DNA of 31,938 bases, from assembly GCA_038200275.1 (NCBI GenBank), contig JBBPYC010000041.1, positions 1 through 31,938 on the forward strand, given 5' to 3'. Under the pieces are notes generated by a model. That model saw nothing but the letters and a program-made list of their open reading frames with translations, was not told the origin of the DNA and made no database searches. The position numbers and the translations under genes are program-made. The DNA is from JBBPYC01 sp038200275 (GTDB lineage Bacteria; Pseudomonadota; Gammaproteobacteria; Burkholderiales; Burkholderiaceae_C). Positions within the stretch are counted from its first letter, which is position 1; the number at the start of each line of letters is the position of its first letter. Shown here one piece after another: positions 8,684 through 17,105 of the stretch.

Positions 8684-9679
8684 ATGAACACCGCACACCA
8701 TCCCTTGCGAGTTGCCAAACTGCTGAGCACCGGACTCGCCGCTGCGCTGCTGGCCGCGTCTTTCACCGCCAACGCGCAATCCGCGCGCACGATCCGGCTG
8801 ATCGTGCCTTATGGCGCCGGCGGCCCGATCGACGTGACCTCGCGCGTATTGGCCGAGGCCGTCAAAGACAGCCTCGGCACCGTCATCGTCGAAAACAAAC
8901 CCGGCGCTGGCGGCAACATTGGTGCCGACGCGGTGGCCAAGGCGACGCCCGATGGCACCACCATCGGCATCGCCGCGACCGCGACGCACGCAGTCAATCC
9001 GTGGCTCTACAGCAAGATGCCTTTCGACGCTGCCACCGACTTCGCGCCGATCACGCAGATGGTGCGCGTGCCGAACGTGCTGGTGATGAACGCCGACGCC
9101 GCGCAACGCCTGAACATCGCGACCGTGCCAGACCTGATCAAGTACGCGAAGGCCAATCCAAACAAGCTGAACTACGGCTCGGGCGGCAACGGCAGCGCCG
9201 GGCACCTGGCCGGGGAATTGTTCAAGCAGAAAGCGGGCATCGACATCGTGCACATTCCGTTCAACGGCGGCAGCCCGGCGCAGCTCGCATTGCTCGGTGG
9301 GCAGGTGGACTTCAACTTCGACAACCTGGCGACGGCCGCGCCGAACATCCGCTCAGGCAAGTTGAAAGCGATCGCGGTGACCACGCCCAAAGCCACCGCT
9401 GAGTTGCCGGGCGTGCCGACGGTTGCCGAGACAATTCCCGACTTTGCAATCGACACCTGGTGGGGTCTGGTTGCCCCGGCTGGCACGCCTCAACCGGTGA
9501 TTGACAAACTCAGCGGCGCGTTCGTGGCTGCACTCAACACGCCGGAAGTCAAGCAACGATTTGCGAATCTGCTGGCTGAGCCAGTGCCGAGCACGCCGGA
9601 GCAGTTCGGCGCATTTATGAAAGCCGAACGCGAGAAGTACGAGAGTGTGGTGAAGGCGACCGGGGCAAAGGTCGACTGA
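8684..9679 (+). CDS. Bug/TctC-family tripartite tricarboxylate transporter binding protein (orphan)
   Basis: This is a periplasmic solute-binding protein of the Bug family, 331 aa from the start at 8684. The signal peptide (about residues 1-29) ends at ANA-QS. It is followed by the family hallmark IRLIVPYGAGGPIDVTSR and the VIVENKPGAGGNIGAD segment, both on the carboxylate-binding loops. The later IDTWWGLVAPAGTP segment is also typical. GGCAGG lies directly before the ATG, a weak ribosome binding site. No TctA or TctB membrane gene is present, which is usual for the large orphan Bug repertoires of Burkholderiales. The ligand cannot be predicted. Confidence 0.9.
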   Translation: MNTAHHPLRVAKLLSTGLAAALLAASFTANAQSARTIRLIVPYGAGGPIDVTSRVLAEAVKDSLGTVIVENKPGAGGNIGADAVAKATPDGTTIGIAATATHAVNPWLYSKMPFDAATDFAPITQMVRVPNVLVMNADAAQRLNIATVPDLIKYAKANPNKLNYGSGGNGSAGHLAGELFKQKAGIDIVHIPFNGGSPAQLALLGGQVDFNFDNLATAAPNIRSGKLKAIAVTTPKATAELPGVPTVAETIPDFAIDTWWGLVAPAGTPQPVIDKLSGAFVAALNTPEVKQRFANLLAEPVPSTPEQFGAFMKAEREKYESVVKATGAKVD

Positions 9680-9711
9680 GGCGCAGCAGCGACCTCAGTC
9701 ACAGCGCTCGA

Positions 9712-10068
9712 TCAGCTGCGCGCTGCGACCACTGTGATTTCAACAAGCAGATTCGGCGACGCCAGCCGCGCCTCTACGGTGGTGCGCGCAGGTGCCGCGC
9801 TTGCCGGCAGCCAGGCGTCCCACACGGCATTCATCGCAGCGAAGTCGTCCATGGTCTTGAGATGAATCAACGCCGACAACATGCGGGACCGGTCGCAGCC
9901 CGCCTCGGCAAGCAATGCATCCACCCGGCGCAGGATTTCAGCGGTCTGACCAGCAGCGTCGGCTGCATCGCTGCCGCTCGACGTCTGCCCGCATAGAAAG
10001 ACAAGTTCGCCGCAGACGACGATTTTGCTCATCCGGGCGGTGGTGTGGCTGCGTTTGATGTCGGTCAT
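9712..10068 (-). CDS. RidA family protein (YjgF/YER057c/UK114)
   Basis: This 118-aa protein has the RidA fold. Classical members hydrolyse reactive enamine/imine intermediates in the cytosol. Visible family features are the ELVFLCGQTSS strand, the central helix QTAEILRRVDALLAEAGC, and PARTTVEARL, which contains the conserved Arg that binds the substrate carboxylate in active RidA proteins. It follows the second Bug gene by 135 bp on the same strand. The placement suggests, without proving, that it acts in catabolism of the compound imported by the adjacent transporter. Confidence 0.88.
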   Translation of the reverse strand: MTDIKRSHTTARMSKIVVCGELVFLCGQTSSGSDAADAAGQTAEILRRVDALLAEAGCDRSRMLSALIHLKTMDDFAAMNAVWDAWLPASAAPARTTVEARLASPNLLVEITVVAARS

Positions 10069-10203
10069 GGTTGCAATATTGTGCGTGGCGAGGTCGGTGT
10101 ACGGTAAGCCAACAGGGTGCCAAGCACAAGCTCAGGGCGCGAATCGGTTCATGGGCTCAGCGAGCAGGTTGGCCGCATCACCATGTACTGACCTTCGGCG
10201 TCC

Positions 10204-11181
10204 TCAGTCGATCTCGACCTTGGCATCCGTTGCAATCTTGAGCCAGGTGCGGTCGCTCGCTGCAACGAATGCCTTGAAGTTGGCGACGCTGCCGGTGGAG
10301 ACCTCGTCGCCCTGCTCGATCAGCTGCGCTTTGATCTCTGGCGCCTGCATCACCTTGGCGAACGCTGCGTTCAGCCGCTCGACAATCTGCGAGTCGGTGC
10401 CAGCCGGCGCGAAGATGCCGATCCAGCCCGTCAGCGTGAAGTCCGGATAACCCGACTCGACCATCGTCGGTACGTCATTGAACGCGGTGGAGCGGGCTGC
10501 TCCGGTGGTGGCAAGGCCCTTGAGCTTTCCCGCCTGAATCTGACTCAGTACATTTGGAATGTTGGTGATCGAAAACAGGGTGGTGCCGGCCAACAGCGAC
10601 ACGGTGGCCTGCGATCCGCCGGAATACGGCACATGCTCGTACGCAGTCTGTGTCTGCTGCTTGAAGTATTCGCCCGCCAGATGCACCAGCGTACCGTTGC
10701 CGGTGGAGGCATAGTTGTACTTGCCGGGATCGGCTTTGAGGTACTGGACGAAGTCCTTGAGGTTGTTGCCTTTGAATTGGTCCGACGTCACCAGGACGAA
10801 TGGCGACGAAGTGAGCTGAATGACCGGCGCAAGCACGTCGGCGGGCCGGTACCCCAGATTCTTGTAGACCGCCGGCGAGATCGAGATCGGCCCGGTGCCG
10901 GACAACAACAGGGTGTAGCCGTCGGGCTTGGCGTTGGCCACATAACGCCCCCCAAGCGTCCCGCCCGCGCCGGGCTTGTTTTCGACGACGACGGAGCCGC
11001 CGAGTTCATCGCCGAGCCGCTTGGACGCCAGCCGGGCGATCACGTCAAACGCGCCGCCGGCAACGAACGGGACGACGATCGACACAGGACGTGCTGGATA
11101 TTCAGCCGCCTGCGCCAAGCTGGTTGCCAGCGCAGAAATGCCGACGACCAATACGAGCGATGTCCGTTGCGTAGCATTCAT
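10204..11181 (-). CDS. Bug/TctC-family solute-binding protein beside a TRAP permease
   Basis: This second periplasmic Bug protein has 325 residues. The signal peptide ends at AQA-AEYPARPV. VSIVVPFVAGGAFDVIARL and VVVENKPGAGGTLGGRYVA are the two conserved ligand-loop segments. ARSTAFNDVPTMVESGYPDF near the C-terminal third is also typical. The gene begins 46 bp downstream of the TRAP permease stop and is transcribed with it. That is odd, because Bug proteins normally belong to TTT transporters rather than TRAP systems. It may be an orphan placed by chance or a second receptor for the same catabolic pathway. Confidence 0.9.
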   Translation of the reverse strand: MNATQRTSLVLVVGISALATSLAQAAEYPARPVSIVVPFVAGGAFDVIARLASKRLGDELGGSVVVENKPGAGGTLGGRYVANAKPDGYTLLLSGTGPISISPAVYKNLGYRPADVLAPVIQLTSSPFVLVTSDQFKGNNLKDFVQYLKADPGKYNYASTGNGTLVHLAGEYFKQQTQTAYEHVPYSGGSQATVSLLAGTTLFSITNIPNVLSQIQAGKLKGLATTGAARSTAFNDVPTMVESGYPDFTLTGWIGIFAPAGTDSQIVERLNAAFAKVMQAPEIKAQLIEQGDEVSTGSVANFKAFVAASDRTWLKIATDAKVEID

Positions 11182-11227
11182 GTCAAGGGCTCCATTTCCC
11201 GTTTCATCGCTGTCATAACGACAACGT

Positions 11228-13252
11228 TCATGTTGCTGCAGCGCCCGAGCGGTTGCCCGCCAGCTTCGCGAAGCCCAGTGCCGCGAGCACCAGCACCACG
11301 CCGGCCAGTGCGAGCTCGAGATGGCTTAGACCCAGATCACCGCCGCCCGGCAACGCCATCGACACCCCCGCCGCAAACAGCAGCGCGCGCGCAAACCAGC
11401 CAATCGGCCCGGTGCCCAATCGACCAAAGCCCACCAGCCACCCTTCCATGGCCGACGCGAGCAGCAAGATGCCGATGAACGCGGTGATCACGACGATCGC
11501 GATGTCCATCGGCTCGCCGCGCAGGATCAGTGCGGGATTCAGCACAAAGAAGAACGGTACGAAGTACATCGTGCTGCCCAGCCGCATCGATTGCAGACCG
11601 ACCTTGATCGGCGGCGCACCGGCCAGCCCAGCTGCGACGAACGATGCCAACGCGACGGGCGGCGTGATGAACGAGACCATGCCCCAATACATCATGAACA
11701 GATGGACTGCGACGGGATCGAACCCAGCCGCTATCAAGGGCGGTGCCAGCACGATCGCAAGAAAGATGTAGCACGCCGTGATCGTCATGCCCATGCCGAA
11801 GATAAAGCTGGTGATGGCACCCATCACGAGCAGCACGTAGATGTTGTTGCCGGCCAGATAGACCAGATCATTGGCCAGGGTGCCAGCGAGGCCGGTGACC
11901 GACAACGCACCGATGATCAGGCCGACACCGGCCAGCAGCGCGGCCAGCTCGGCCAGCGACTTGGTCACCCCTTCGAGCAACCCGCCGACCTTCTTCATGC
12001 TCAGGCGATGCCGTGGCCAGATCTGGTTGATGACCAGCAGCAGTGCGGTCGCGTAAAACGGCGCGATCGCTTCCTGCTGCAGCACCAGCAGCATCCAGAC
12101 CAGCAGCGCAAACACGAAGATGTACTGCCAGCCTTCGGCGAACGTCTTGCCGATCGCGGGCAGCTCGGCCTTCGGCAAGCCGCGCAGGCCGCGCCTGGCC
12201 GCATAGCCATCGATCTGCACGAACAGGCCGAAATAAAACAGCAGCGATGGCACCAGTGCCGCAAGGACCACGGTCGAATAGGGAACGCCAAGGAACGCAG
12301 CCATCACGAAAGCGGTGGCACCCATGATCGGCGGCATCAGCACGCCACCGGTAGACGCACAAGCTTCGACGCCGCCCGCATACGCGGGTGAAAAACCGAT
12401 CCGCTTCATCGCGGGGATCGTTACGACGCCGGTGGTCAGCACGTTCGACACCACGCTGCCGGAAACCGAACCCATCAGGCCGCTGGCAAAGATCGACACC
12501 TTGGCCGGCCCCCCGCGCACGCGGCCGAACATTGCAAACGCGATGTTGTTGAAGAAGTTCGCGGCACCCGTGTACTGCAGCACTGCACCGAACATTACAA
12601 AGCCGATCACGAGATCGCCGAACGCGCGGGTCGGGATGCCAAGCACGCTCTCGCTGCTCGCGAAGTGATAAGCCGCCGTGGTATCCAGCGGCTGCGGCAA
12701 GCCGGCGATCGGCCCCGGCATGTGGCCTGCATACACCGGATAAAGCGAGATCACGGCCACCACCACGAACACCGCGGTGCCGCCTGCGCGCCGCGTGGCT
12801 TCGAGCACCAGCAGCCAGCCGAGCCCGGCGATCCAGACGGCCGCAGTCGGCGCCATGAACTCCCAGGCTTCCGACAGGATGCGGTGCCCATTGAACGCGA
12901 AGTAGCCGAACACGAACGCCGTGAGCAGATACATCAGCACGTCGTACCAAGGCACGCCGTCGACGCGAGCGCGACTGGACGCGGGCAAAAACAGGAACAC
13001 GACGCTCACCAGCAACGCGCACAACGTGTAGAGGTACGTGTTGTCGAGCATCGTGTAATTCACGAAGAACCCGAGGTTCAGGATGTTGTTGAACGACAGC
13101 ACCAGCGCTGCCACCCCGCTGGCAATCACCACGGCTCGCCAGAACGGCGGCAGCGTTCGGTGGCGGCTCTCGGGCTCTGCCACGGGCGGGCCGGTCGAGG
13201 GGATTTCGGGTTGAGGTTCGGGCCGCGCGGGCCCCGTATTGGGATGGTTCAC
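11228..13252 (-). CDS. TRAP transporter fused permease subunit (TAXI-associated 4TM+12TM)
   Basis: This large inner-membrane permease fuses the small and large TRAP membrane subunits. It uses an ion gradient to import the ligand delivered by the TAXI protein encoded upstream. It has 674 aa from the chosen start. An N-terminal Pro-rich tail (about 40 residues) is followed by many membrane segments. Conserved large-subunit features include GLMGSVSGSVVSNVLTTG and GVLMPPIMGATAFVMA. An in-frame ATG at 13387 would give 719 aa but lies upstream of a strong terminator hairpin (13324-13359). I therefore prefer the GTG at 13252, although no clear ribosome binding site precedes it. Homologues usually start with a short cytoplasmic tail, which fits. 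Confidence 0.85.
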   Translation of the reverse strand: MNHPNTGPARPEPQPEIPSTGPPVAEPESRHRTLPPFWRAVVIASGVAALVLSFNNILNLGFFVNYTMLDNTYLYTLCALLVSVVFLFLPASSRARVDGVPWYDVLMYLLTAFVFGYFAFNGHRILSEAWEFMAPTAAVWIAGLGWLLVLEATRRAGGTAVFVVVAVISLYPVYAGHMPGPIAGLPQPLDTTAAYHFASSESVLGIPTRAFGDLVIGFVMFGAVLQYTGAANFFNNIAFAMFGRVRGGPAKVSIFASGLMGSVSGSVVSNVLTTGVVTIPAMKRIGFSPAYAGGVEACASTGGVLMPPIMGATAFVMAAFLGVPYSTVVLAALVPSLLFYFGLFVQIDGYAARRGLRGLPKAELPAIGKTFAEGWQYIFVFALLVWMLLVLQQEAIAPFYATALLLVINQIWPRHRLSMKKVGGLLEGVTKSLAELAALLAGVGLIIGALSVTGLAGTLANDLVYLAGNNIYVLLVMGAITSFIFGMGMTITACYIFLAIVLAPPLIAAGFDPVAVHLFMMYWGMVSFITPPVALASFVAAGLAGAPPIKVGLQSMRLGSTMYFVPFFFVLNPALILRGEPMDIAIVVITAFIGILLLASAMEGWLVGFGRLGTGPIGWFARALLFAAGVSMALPGGGDLGLSHLELALAGVVLVLAALGFAKLAGNRSGAAAT

Positions 13253-13281
13253 GAATTTAGGCGCAGTGGCTAGATCGTTGG

Positions 13282-13304
13282 GTGGCCAGCGCCGCGCTGG
13301 CCAC
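13282..13304. repeat. 23-bp palindrome between TAXI terminator and TRAP permease
   Basis: GTGGCCAGCGC (13282-13292) and GCGCTGGCCAC (13294-13304) are exact reverse complements around one central base. It lies in the gap between the terminator and the proposed GTG start of the permease. It could be an operator for a dimeric regulator or an RNA hairpin controlling the permease. It does not carry a U-run. Confidence 0.55.
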
Positions 13305-13323
13305 GATGCGATCGATTTCAAAT

Positions 13324-13359
13324 AAAAAAACCGTGCGCCGCTTGGAGGACGGGGCACGG
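13324..13359 (-). terminator. Rho-independent terminator after the TAXI gene
   Basis: Read on the minus strand, CCGTGC-C-CCG pairs with CGG-C-GCACGG around a 9-nt loop, and a run of seven U follows. This is a strong intrinsic terminator about 60 bp after the TAXI stop and before the TRAP permease. It probably sets a high ratio of binding protein to permease by partial readthrough, or separates the two into independent units. Confidence 0.85.
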
Positions 13360-13419
13360 ACAGTTCTCGAAGCACACGCCGCCGCACACAGGCACTGCGG
13401 CGCAGTCGGAGTCAAGCAT

Positions 13420-14622
13420 TCATTCCCATTCGTTGATCACTGCATCGAACCCGGCTTGCTTGAGCGAATCGGCGCGGGCCTTCATCCAGACTTTCTGGAA
13501 TGCCTCGTCGCCGTCGGGATTGCTGTCCGTCACTTTTTTCCAGGCATCGGCCAGCACCTTCTGGCGTTCGATCAGCTTGTCGTTGTGGGCCTGAAATTCG
13601 GGCTTCCAGACGCCTTTTTCCTTGAAATACCGAATGGCGCCGTCATGAAACGGGATCACCCATTCGAAGTTCTGCCGGTCGAGTGCCCAGCCGATGTTGC
13701 CAGGGGCCGAGTCCTTGTATTCATCAAAGCTCTCGACCATCGCCTTCGTCATTGCATAGACCGACTGGTCGTCTTGCTTGGCGTAAGTCATCAGGATCGG
13801 ATAGGGGTAGGTCGACGAATGGACTGGATGGTCCTTGTCCAGATCGGCGCCTTCGGTGCCCAGGAACGGAAAGAAGAACGGGGCCGTCGCTTTGACACGC
13901 TTCCAGCCTTCCTTGTCGTCGGCCGGAAGGATCGGATAGACGATGCCGCGCGGCGACTTGGCGAGTTGATAAGCCTTGCCTGAGATGGACGACGTGAACG
14001 CCGCATCCACCTGCCCGTTGATGATCCCGTCGATCGATGCGCCAAAGCCGCCGAAGTCGACTCGCTTGACGTCGTTCCAGGTGAGATTTGCGAATGCAAG
14101 CAGTGCTGTGATGTTCTGGTTCAGCGATGGCGAGCCGATCACCCAAGCAACGCGCTTGCCTTTCAGATCCGCAATCGTCTTGACGCCGCTGTCTTTGGCT
14201 GCGACCACTGCCAGCAGCGCGTCCGACTTGTTCAGCAACAGTCCGCGCACCGGCTGCGGGCCCCACTGTTTGGCGCCGAATTCGAAGACGCCTTCCTGAC
14301 TCAGGTACGCGCCGCCCACGCCGTTGGCAGAGAACTGCACTTGGCCGGCTTTCAGCGGCAACGTGCGACTCACGTCGTTTTTTCCCGGCAGCACGCGCAG
14401 ATTCACGCCGTAGCGCTGCTTGAACGCATTGCCGATCGCAACCGCTTGGTTGTAGCCGCCGGAGCCGACGTCGTAGGCGCTCCAGGCCAATGTGGACGGC
14501 AGGCCTTCTGGTTTGTCCGCAGCATGCACAGTGCCTGCGCCGATTGCAAGCAGACAAGCCAGTGTGGTACCGGCGAGGCGTGCACCAGCGGCCCGACGGG
14601 TGACGATGGAGATATCGATCAT
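13420..14622 (-). CDS. TAXI-family TRAP transporter solute-binding protein
   Basis: This is the periplasmic receptor for the TRAP permease encoded downstream. It has 400 residues with a signal peptide ending near VHA-ADKPEG (about 35). The domain opens with LAWSAYDVGSGGYNQAVAIG, the TAXI-type start in which small residues follow the first strand. Other family features are LPLKAGQVQFSANG and the IADLKGKRVAWVIGSPS segment. It is longer than many TAXI proteins (about 320 aa), mostly through the C-terminal region. It is first in the minus-strand cluster, and a strong terminator follows it. The substrate is not predictable from sequence. Confidence 0.88.
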   Translation of the reverse strand: MIDISIVTRRAAGARLAGTTLACLLAIGAGTVHAADKPEGLPSTLAWSAYDVGSGGYNQAVAIGNAFKQRYGVNLRVLPGKNDVSRTLPLKAGQVQFSANGVGGAYLSQEGVFEFGAKQWGPQPVRGLLLNKSDALLAVVAAKDSGVKTIADLKGKRVAWVIGSPSLNQNITALLAFANLTWNDVKRVDFGGFGASIDGIINGQVDAAFTSSISGKAYQLAKSPRGIVYPILPADDKEGWKRVKATAPFFFPFLGTEGADLDKDHPVHSSTYPYPILMTYAKQDDQSVYAMTKAMVESFDEYKDSAPGNIGWALDRQNFEWVIPFHDGAIRYFKEKGVWKPEFQAHNDKLIERQKVLADAWKKVTDSNPDGDEAFQKVWMKARADSLKQAGFDAVINEWE

Positions 14623-14983
14623 GGAATGGTTGTCCTCAACTTTTGTTTGATTGCATGTGGGTTAACCAGCGAGCGATGCGTGAGGGCGTTGCGTCTTGTG
14701 GCAATCCCGCGAAGTACCCGGCTTACAACTCCGGAAGGAAATGATCCTCGCAGCAAAACAGCTTGCTGTCAGTTAGGACATACCTTAGTTGGTGCCGGGC
14801 GCGGGTCTCGCTGCGTGCTGACCGGCTGGAATCAGCACGCGCCGTTTTTGGCTTGCGCGCGCATTGCACATTCGGCTCGGCGTTCATTCAACGGCTTTAC
14901 TTTGCAGCGGCGAAACAACGTCCAACAGACGTCCAATGGCTCGCCACGACCCTGCTAGACTCTGCCTCGTTACCCGCACCACC
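14623..14983. other. Intergenic region between TAXI gene and tRNA-Ser
   Basis: No protein gene is evident. The left part should hold the promoter of the minus-strand TAXI cluster. A perfect plus-strand terminator (14813-14849) lies in the middle with no plus-strand gene upstream, which hints at a short untranslated transcript. TAGACT at 14956-14961 could be the -10 box for the tRNA, without a good -35 match. Confidence 0.5.
14813..14849 (+). terminator. Orphan rho-independent terminator
   Basis: GCGTGCTGA (14813-14821) and TCAGCACGC (14832-14840) form a perfect 9-bp stem with a 10-nt loop, followed by GCCG and five T (14845-14849). Its polarity is plus-strand only. The nearest upstream protein genes on the left are all on the minus strand, so the RNA it ends is unidentified. 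Confidence 0.7.
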
Positions 14984-15074
14984 GGAGAGATGGCAGAGTG
15001 GTCGAATGCGTCGGACTCGAAATCCGATATACGGTAACCCCGTATCCAGGGTTCGAATCCCTGTCTCTCCGCCA
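14984..15074 (+). tRNA. tRNA-Ser (anticodon CGA)
   Basis: The acceptor GGAGAGA (14984-14990) pairs with TCTCTCC (15064-15070), followed by discriminator G and an encoded CCA (15072-15074). The anticodon stem TCGGA/TCCGA (15011-15015/15023-15027) holds the loop CTCGAAA with anticodon CGA at 15018-15020. The T loop GGTTCGAATCC and a long variable arm with a TACGG/CCGTA stem are typical of serine tRNAs. Serine tRNAs are common integration sites, and nuclease-rich accessory genes begin immediately after this one. Confidence 0.97.
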
Positions 15075-15214
15075 GCACGTTGGAAATCAAGCTACTAGAT
15101 GGGTAGCAAACTTTGCTTTCATTTGTATAGCTAATGTGGGCGTGTAGCCACTGCGTAGCCAGCGGTACCATGTTTCGCAGGTGCTGCAGCAAAGTTGTTG
15201 CTCGCCCGCGCCGT

Positions 15215-15484
15215 TCACGCAAACGGATTCTTCACCGTCTGCGCCGGCTTCACCTCCACCACCTGCGGCAACGCCTTGTCCGCCTCAAGTGCCTTGACGA
15301 TGTGGTCGACGACGGTCTTGAGCTCCATGGCCAATGCCAGGCCGGCCTGATCCTTGGTCAGCACCAGATCGCCTGTCAGGCTCACGCGATCAATCCGGTT
15401 CTCAATCTCCAAGTCGCCAATGCGCAGCACCTCAGCCTCGTCGGCATAGGCAACAAAGGGCGTGGACGGCTTCTGGTCTTTCAT
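15215..15484 (-). CDS. Small hypothetical protein next to the secreted nuclease
   Basis: This 89-aa acidic, soluble protein is not recognised. It starts with a flexible MKDQKPSTP segment, then a compact alternating strand/helix pattern (LRIGDLEIENRIDRVSLTGDL), and a helix rich in Ala/Leu/Lys. The start at 15484 is supported by AGAGGAAG just upstream. A second ATG at 15499 overlaps the stop of the nuclease gene. It is separated from that gene by only about 11 bp and is probably co-transcribed. A role as an immunity or partner protein is possible but unproven. Confidence 0.6.
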   Translation of the reverse strand: MKDQKPSTPFVAYADEAEVLRIGDLEIENRIDRVSLTGDLVLTKDQAGLALAMELKTVVDHIVKALEADKALPQVVEVKPAQTVKNPFA

Positions 15485-15495
15485 GGCTTCCTCTC

Positions 15496-16344
15496 TCATT
15501 TGCGGAACAGGCGCTCGACCGCGTCAAGCAAGCCGCGCGACAACTCGCGCAGGTTGAACTCGTCTTCCAGGGGCGCCTTGCGCTTGCCGCCCCGCGTGGA
15601 CTTCGGCTTTGGCAGGTTCATCGCCGAGTCGCGAATCTTCGGTGCCAGCCCCGGCAGCGCATCGATCCCGGTCATCGCTTCCAGCTGGGCAACGCTGACT
15701 GCCGAGTATTCCTTCGAGGCGTCGTTCGTGATCAGGTAAGCGCCGGCCTTCCGCTGCCGCGGGCTGTAGACGACCTTCCACAGATGGGTAGGCACCAGCA
15801 CCCGGCCGATGCGCTGCACGTCGCTGCCGATGAAGGCCGGGCCGGTGACGACGTAAAGCTCACCCTCGTCTATCGCCAGTTGGCGCACGGCACCCTCAAT
15901 GCCTGCCCAGATCCCAGCATTGTTGGCATGGACCTGCGGCACCATGTTGGCCAGAGTAAACGACTCGCCTTGTGACAGGGCATCGGGCATGTCCCCATTG
16001 GGCGCCATGTGGCCGCGGTCGTAGCCGGAGCGCGCGTAGTCGGAGAGTTCGGAACGGTCGCCAGCCGGCAGTCGGGATTCGGGGTGGAACGAGTTGCGCC
16101 GCGCCAAGGTCTGGGCCGCCTCGAGGTTCGCGCGCACCAAGTGCTCGGCCGACCACAGCGGCGTGCGGCTCACGCCCGAGTGCATGACCGCGTAGGCTGA
16201 GAAGCAAAGCTCTTGGGTTCGCGGCTGCAGCGTCGCCTTGCTGATCGCAGGCGGCTTGCCGCCAGCGTAGTGCTGCGGGCAGTCGGTGGCCCACACAGGC
16301 AGCGACAGGCAGGCGAGGACGACAATGAAGGAGGGACGCAGCAT
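15496..16344 (-). CDS. Secreted DNA/RNA non-specific endonuclease (NucA/Serratia type)
   Basis: This is a sugar-non-specific endonuclease exported by a signal peptide (cleavage near VWA-TDC, about residue 19), 282 aa in total. The catalytic DRGH motif is at 109-112, with His112 as general base. NMVPQVHANNAGIW (133-146) supplies the metal-binding Asn of the beta-beta-alpha-metal fold. C22 and C47 may form a disulfide. The start at 16344 was chosen because it begins directly with the signal peptide; the longer open frame upstream runs through the neighbouring gene. It lies 32 bp after the GIY-YIG-like gene on the same strand and just before the 89-aa gene. Confidence 0.88.
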   Translation of the reverse strand: MLRPSFIVVLACLSLPVWATDCPQHYAGGKPPAISKATLQPRTQELCFSAYAVMHSGVSRTPLWSAEHLVRANLEAAQTLARRNSFHPESRLPAGDRSELSDYARSGYDRGHMAPNGDMPDALSQGESFTLANMVPQVHANNAGIWAGIEGAVRQLAIDEGELYVVTGPAFIGSDVQRIGRVLVPTHLWKVVYSPRQRKAGAYLITNDASKEYSAVSVAQLEAMTGIDALPGLAPKIRDSAMNLPKPKSTRGGKRKAPLEDEFNLRELSRGLLDAVERLFRK

Positions 16345-16376
16345 GCTCTGGGAGATTCTTCTGAAGCGGCGGATTA

Positions 16377-16982
16377 TCAGGCGGCCAGTGGTGCCTGCTG
16401 GCGACCCGTCATCGCCGAGTTCCAGCGTGCCAGGTCGGCGCTCTGATGGTTGCACAGCCACCGCTCGACGCTGGCCACCAGGCTCTCGCCGTGCGTGCGC
16501 CGCGGCAGAAAACCCGCAAGCAGCCCGCCGATGCGCTCGAGCACGCTGGCCAGTGCGCCCGCCTCGATCGAACGCACCTCGAAGCTCGCACCAGGCGAGG
16601 CTTGCGCCTCCCGCTCGAGCGGCTTCCAGCACTGGCTGTGGAACAGCTGGTTGAGCGGCAGGCGCCGCGCCGTGGTCGCGCAAAACGCAGGTGAGGTGCG
16701 CCAGCGGTGCTTCAGCCCATTGCGCGAGATGCCGACGTAGCGGATCTTGCGGTCACTGCCGGCCACCAGGTACAGGCACGCGCCCTGGGCGCGCCAGGCT
16801 CGCTCATTGAGCACGTCGTAGCGGGCTTGAAGCCAGGGACCGCGGCGGCCGTCACTGAGCGGCACGTCGCGTGTCCAGCGCGCGCCGCCCAGGCCGTGGA
16901 TGCGCAGCACGGGCGTGGCAGCGGTGAGGATCGTCTGAGCGGCCTGGAGCGGGAACTGTGCAGGGTTTGAATCGGTGGTCAT
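16377..16982 (-). CDS. GIY-YIG-like domain protein (divergent)
   Basis: This 201-residue cytosolic protein resembles GIY-YIG nucleases. CLYLVAG and then RKIRYVGISRNGLKHRW (about 68-95) fit the two beta strands and the Arg-containing helix of that fold, with a conserved-looking Glu in ASVERWLCNH near 171. The first motif is degenerate (LYLVAG instead of GIY), so catalysis is uncertain. It is the first of three closely spaced minus-strand genes and is divergent from a better GIY-YIG protein at 17106. The assignment could be wrong; a structure prediction would settle it. Confidence 0.5.
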   Translation of the reverse strand: MTTDSNPAQFPLQAAQTILTAATPVLRIHGLGGARWTRDVPLSDGRRGPWLQARYDVLNERAWRAQGACLYLVAGSDRKIRYVGISRNGLKHRWRTSPAFCATTARRLPLNQLFHSQCWKPLEREAQASPGASFEVRSIEAGALASVLERIGGLLAGFLPRRTHGESLVASVERWLCNHQSADLARWNSAMTGRQQAPLAA

Positions 16983-17105
16983 GCGAATGCGGGTGATTGC
17001 GGTCGGTGATCGACGTAGGGGAACGGCAAAGGGAAAGAGCGATGCGGCCGCGACCGTTCAATGCCGGCGCGAGCCGCTCGCTGCGGTTCGTAAGATGACC
17101 GGTGC

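Noticed and set aside
14884..15222. Minus-strand open frame of 112 codons across the tRNA-Ser gene
   Set aside because: It is antisense to the tRNA; the segment GFEPWIRGYR is a translation artefact commonly produced by serine tRNA genes.
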